The notes under the pieces were generated by a model. The model saw nothing but the letters and a program-made list of their open reading frames with translations, had not been told where the DNA came from and ran no database searches. From contig CALRIB010000048.1 in assembly GCA_943359705.1 (NCBI GenBank), positions 1 to 6,066 on the forward strand: a stretch of DNA of 6,066 nucleotides, in the 5' to 3' direction. This document shows positions 5,224-6,066 of this stretch, piece by piece (position 1 is the first letter of the stretch; every line of letters begins with the position of its first letter). The translations under genes were made by a program, and so were the position numbers. This stretch comes from Candidatus Nomurabacteria bacterium. Its GTDB lineage: Bacteria > Patescibacteriota > Minisyncoccia > Phycocordibacterales > UBA2100.

Positions 5224-5598
5224 CTAATTGGAATCGCTGGGCGAACCGAATTGGTCGGCGCCTTGGTACTGGTCGGCAGATTGCTGCACTGCCTGCTGCT
5301 GGTACTGCTGCTGCGCGGCCTGGTCGCGGACGGCTTGGAGTTCCTGGTCGTTGGCGCTCTGTCCGCTGTAATTTTGCATGAGCTGCTGCTGCGCGTCTTT
5401 GACGGACTGGAAATTAAAATCGCTTTGCGCTCCGTTGTTGAGGTTGAGATTTTTTGAATTCTGCAAATTTTTCACAAAAAAGAACGCCCACGCAAAAAAG
5501 AGAACGGCCACGACCGCGATAGCAATGCCGCCCGCGACGGCCTTGCGGTCGTCCTTCGGCTTATCCTTGAGATTATCTATCGCTTTCTGTATCACCAT
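5224..5598 (-). CDS. Small single-pass membrane protein with glutamine-rich tail
   Basis: 124 aa. A short charged N-terminal segment (MVIQKAIDNLKDKPKDDRK) precedes one clear transmembrane helix at about 20-42 (VAGGIAIAVVAVLFFAWAFFF). A polar tail follows that is very rich in Q, N, D and S; it has about 20 glutamines between residues 69 and 117, including QQQYQQQAVQQ. The basic residues before the helix and the absence of a cleavage site suggest an anchored protein. By the positive-inside rule the N-terminus is probably cytoplasmic and the tail outside, though K43 and K49 after the helix weaken this. The tail is low complexity and probably disordered or weakly coiled. ATG 5598 is chosen because it lies 4 nt after the stop of the MBL-fold gene, giving translational coupling; a start at 5619 would overlap that gene. 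I do not recognise a named family. Confidence 0.75.
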   Translation of the reverse strand: MVIQKAIDNLKDKPKDDRKAVAGGIAIAVVAVLFFAWAFFFVKNLQNSKNLNLNNGAQSDFNFQSVKDAQQQLMQNYSGQSANDQELQAVRDQAAQQQYQQQAVQQSADQYQGADQFGSPSDSN

Positions 5599-5602
5599 GG
5601 AA

Positions 5603-6066
5603 TTACGCTGACAACACAACGACTTCCGACTCCTTTCCGACTACGTCCTTGGGCTTGATCGTGAGTTTGTCGACCGGCTTCACGTCGTCACCGGATTCTT
5701 TCAAAAATTGTTTGAGGGTTTTGTCGTCGTACAAGACCGGAATGATTATTTTGGCTTCGAGCTTCACCGCGAGCTTTTGTGCTTCCGCCGGCGAGAGCGC
5801 TCCCTGGCCGCCCACGGGAATAATGAGCACGTCTGGTGAATCCATCTCCAACACTTCAGCCGGAAGGTCAGCTTCTCCCAAACCGCCAAGATAAAGCACG
5901 GAGAGACCGTCGAAATGAACCGAGTACACCGTATTGGTGCGCGCTTCCCCGCCCCATTTGGAGCCGGCTGCAAATCCCGCAGCGGTGACTTCCTTTATTT
6001 CGTATTCGCCGGGACCGGAAATGACGAACGGCTGCTTGTCGCCTCGTCCGGCCTCCTCGCTCCCAT
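5603..6066 (-). CDS. MBL-fold (UlaG-like) protein, C-terminal part, metal ligands apparently lost
   Basis: The frame is open to the right edge; 153 C-terminal residues are visible. FVISGPGEYEI, NTVYSVHFDGLSVLYLGGLGE, VLIIPVGGQGALSPAEA and AKIIIPVLYDD follow the order and spacing of the UlaG/Lactamase_B_3-type metallo-beta-lactamase fold in CPR bacteria. In active members the equivalent segments carry metal ligands: a histidine in the sFHD-like turn, H and D in HLGDLG, and H in PMHY. Here they read GFAAGSKW, YLGGLG and PVLYD, so none of these ligands remains in the visible part. The protein probably keeps the fold without hydrolase activity, but the N-terminal HxHxDH-type region is outside the window. 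It ends EVVVLSA and is followed after 4 nt by the membrane protein gene, so the two probably form one operon. The GTG at 5929 is internal, not the true start. Confidence 0.8.
   Translation of the reverse strand, partial: GSEEAGRGDKQPFVISGPGEYEIKEVTAAGFAAGSKWGGEARTNTVYSVHFDGLSVLYLGGLGEADLPAEVLEMDSPDVLIIPVGGQGALSPAEAQKLAVKLEAKIIIPVLYDDKTLKQFLKESGDDVKPVDKLTIKPKDVVGKESEVVVLSA

Noticed and set aside
5220..5235. Short near-palindrome GATTCTAATTGGAATC at the end of the membrane protein gene
   Set aside because: It is 16 bp, overlaps the stop codon, has no T-run and no second copy, so it is not distinguishable from chance.

Overview
The window looks like a piece of a Patescibacteria (CPR) chromosome, most likely a Parcubacteria-type lineage. 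It has moderately high GC and tightly packed short genes, several with no Shine-Dalgarno sequence. It also carries three protein types I associate with these genomes from memory: a membrane-anchored solute-binding protein whose N-terminus resembles MKxLSxFQ..., a degenerate UlaG-like metallo-beta-lactamase-fold protein, and a stand-alone PaaX/Cas2-like protein beginning MGKLE. No database search was possible, so the lineage is an inference.

Left part, minus strand (1-3999): gyrA (3999-1507) is followed after 3 nt by an in-frame 47-codon membrane ORF (1503-1360). Next come a class I SAM-dependent methyltransferase (1296-727) and, through a 4-bp ATGA overlap, an extracellular solute-binding protein that runs off the left edge (730-1). 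The methyltransferase has its own TATAAT box.

Middle, plus strand (4000-5180): gyrA is divergent from an unrecognised 105-aa gene (4113-4430), which has a good Shine-Dalgarno sequence and a large terminator-like hairpin after it. Then comes the most unusual part of the window. A 192-aa protein with a winged-helix-like N-terminal half and a Cas2/PaaX-like C-terminal half (4557-5135) is bracketed by two copies of a 42-bp near-perfect palindrome (4518-4559 and 5137-5178). The copies are 36/42 identical in direct orientation. The first contains the gene's -10 box and reaches its start codon; the second begins 1-2 bases after its stop codon. No CRISPR array or cas1 is visible. The unit looks like an autoregulated or mobile cassette.

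Right part, minus strand (5224-6066): the C-terminal 153 residues of an MBL-fold protein that lacks the expected metal-binding residues are followed 4 nt later by a 124-aa single-pass membrane protein with a glutamine-rich tail. These two form a probable operon that converges on the Cas2-like gene.

Three genes (gyrA, the methyltransferase and the Cas2-like gene) have TATAAT ending 8-10 nt before ATG, which predicts leaderless or nearly leaderless mRNAs. No stretch over 300 bases lacks a gene.
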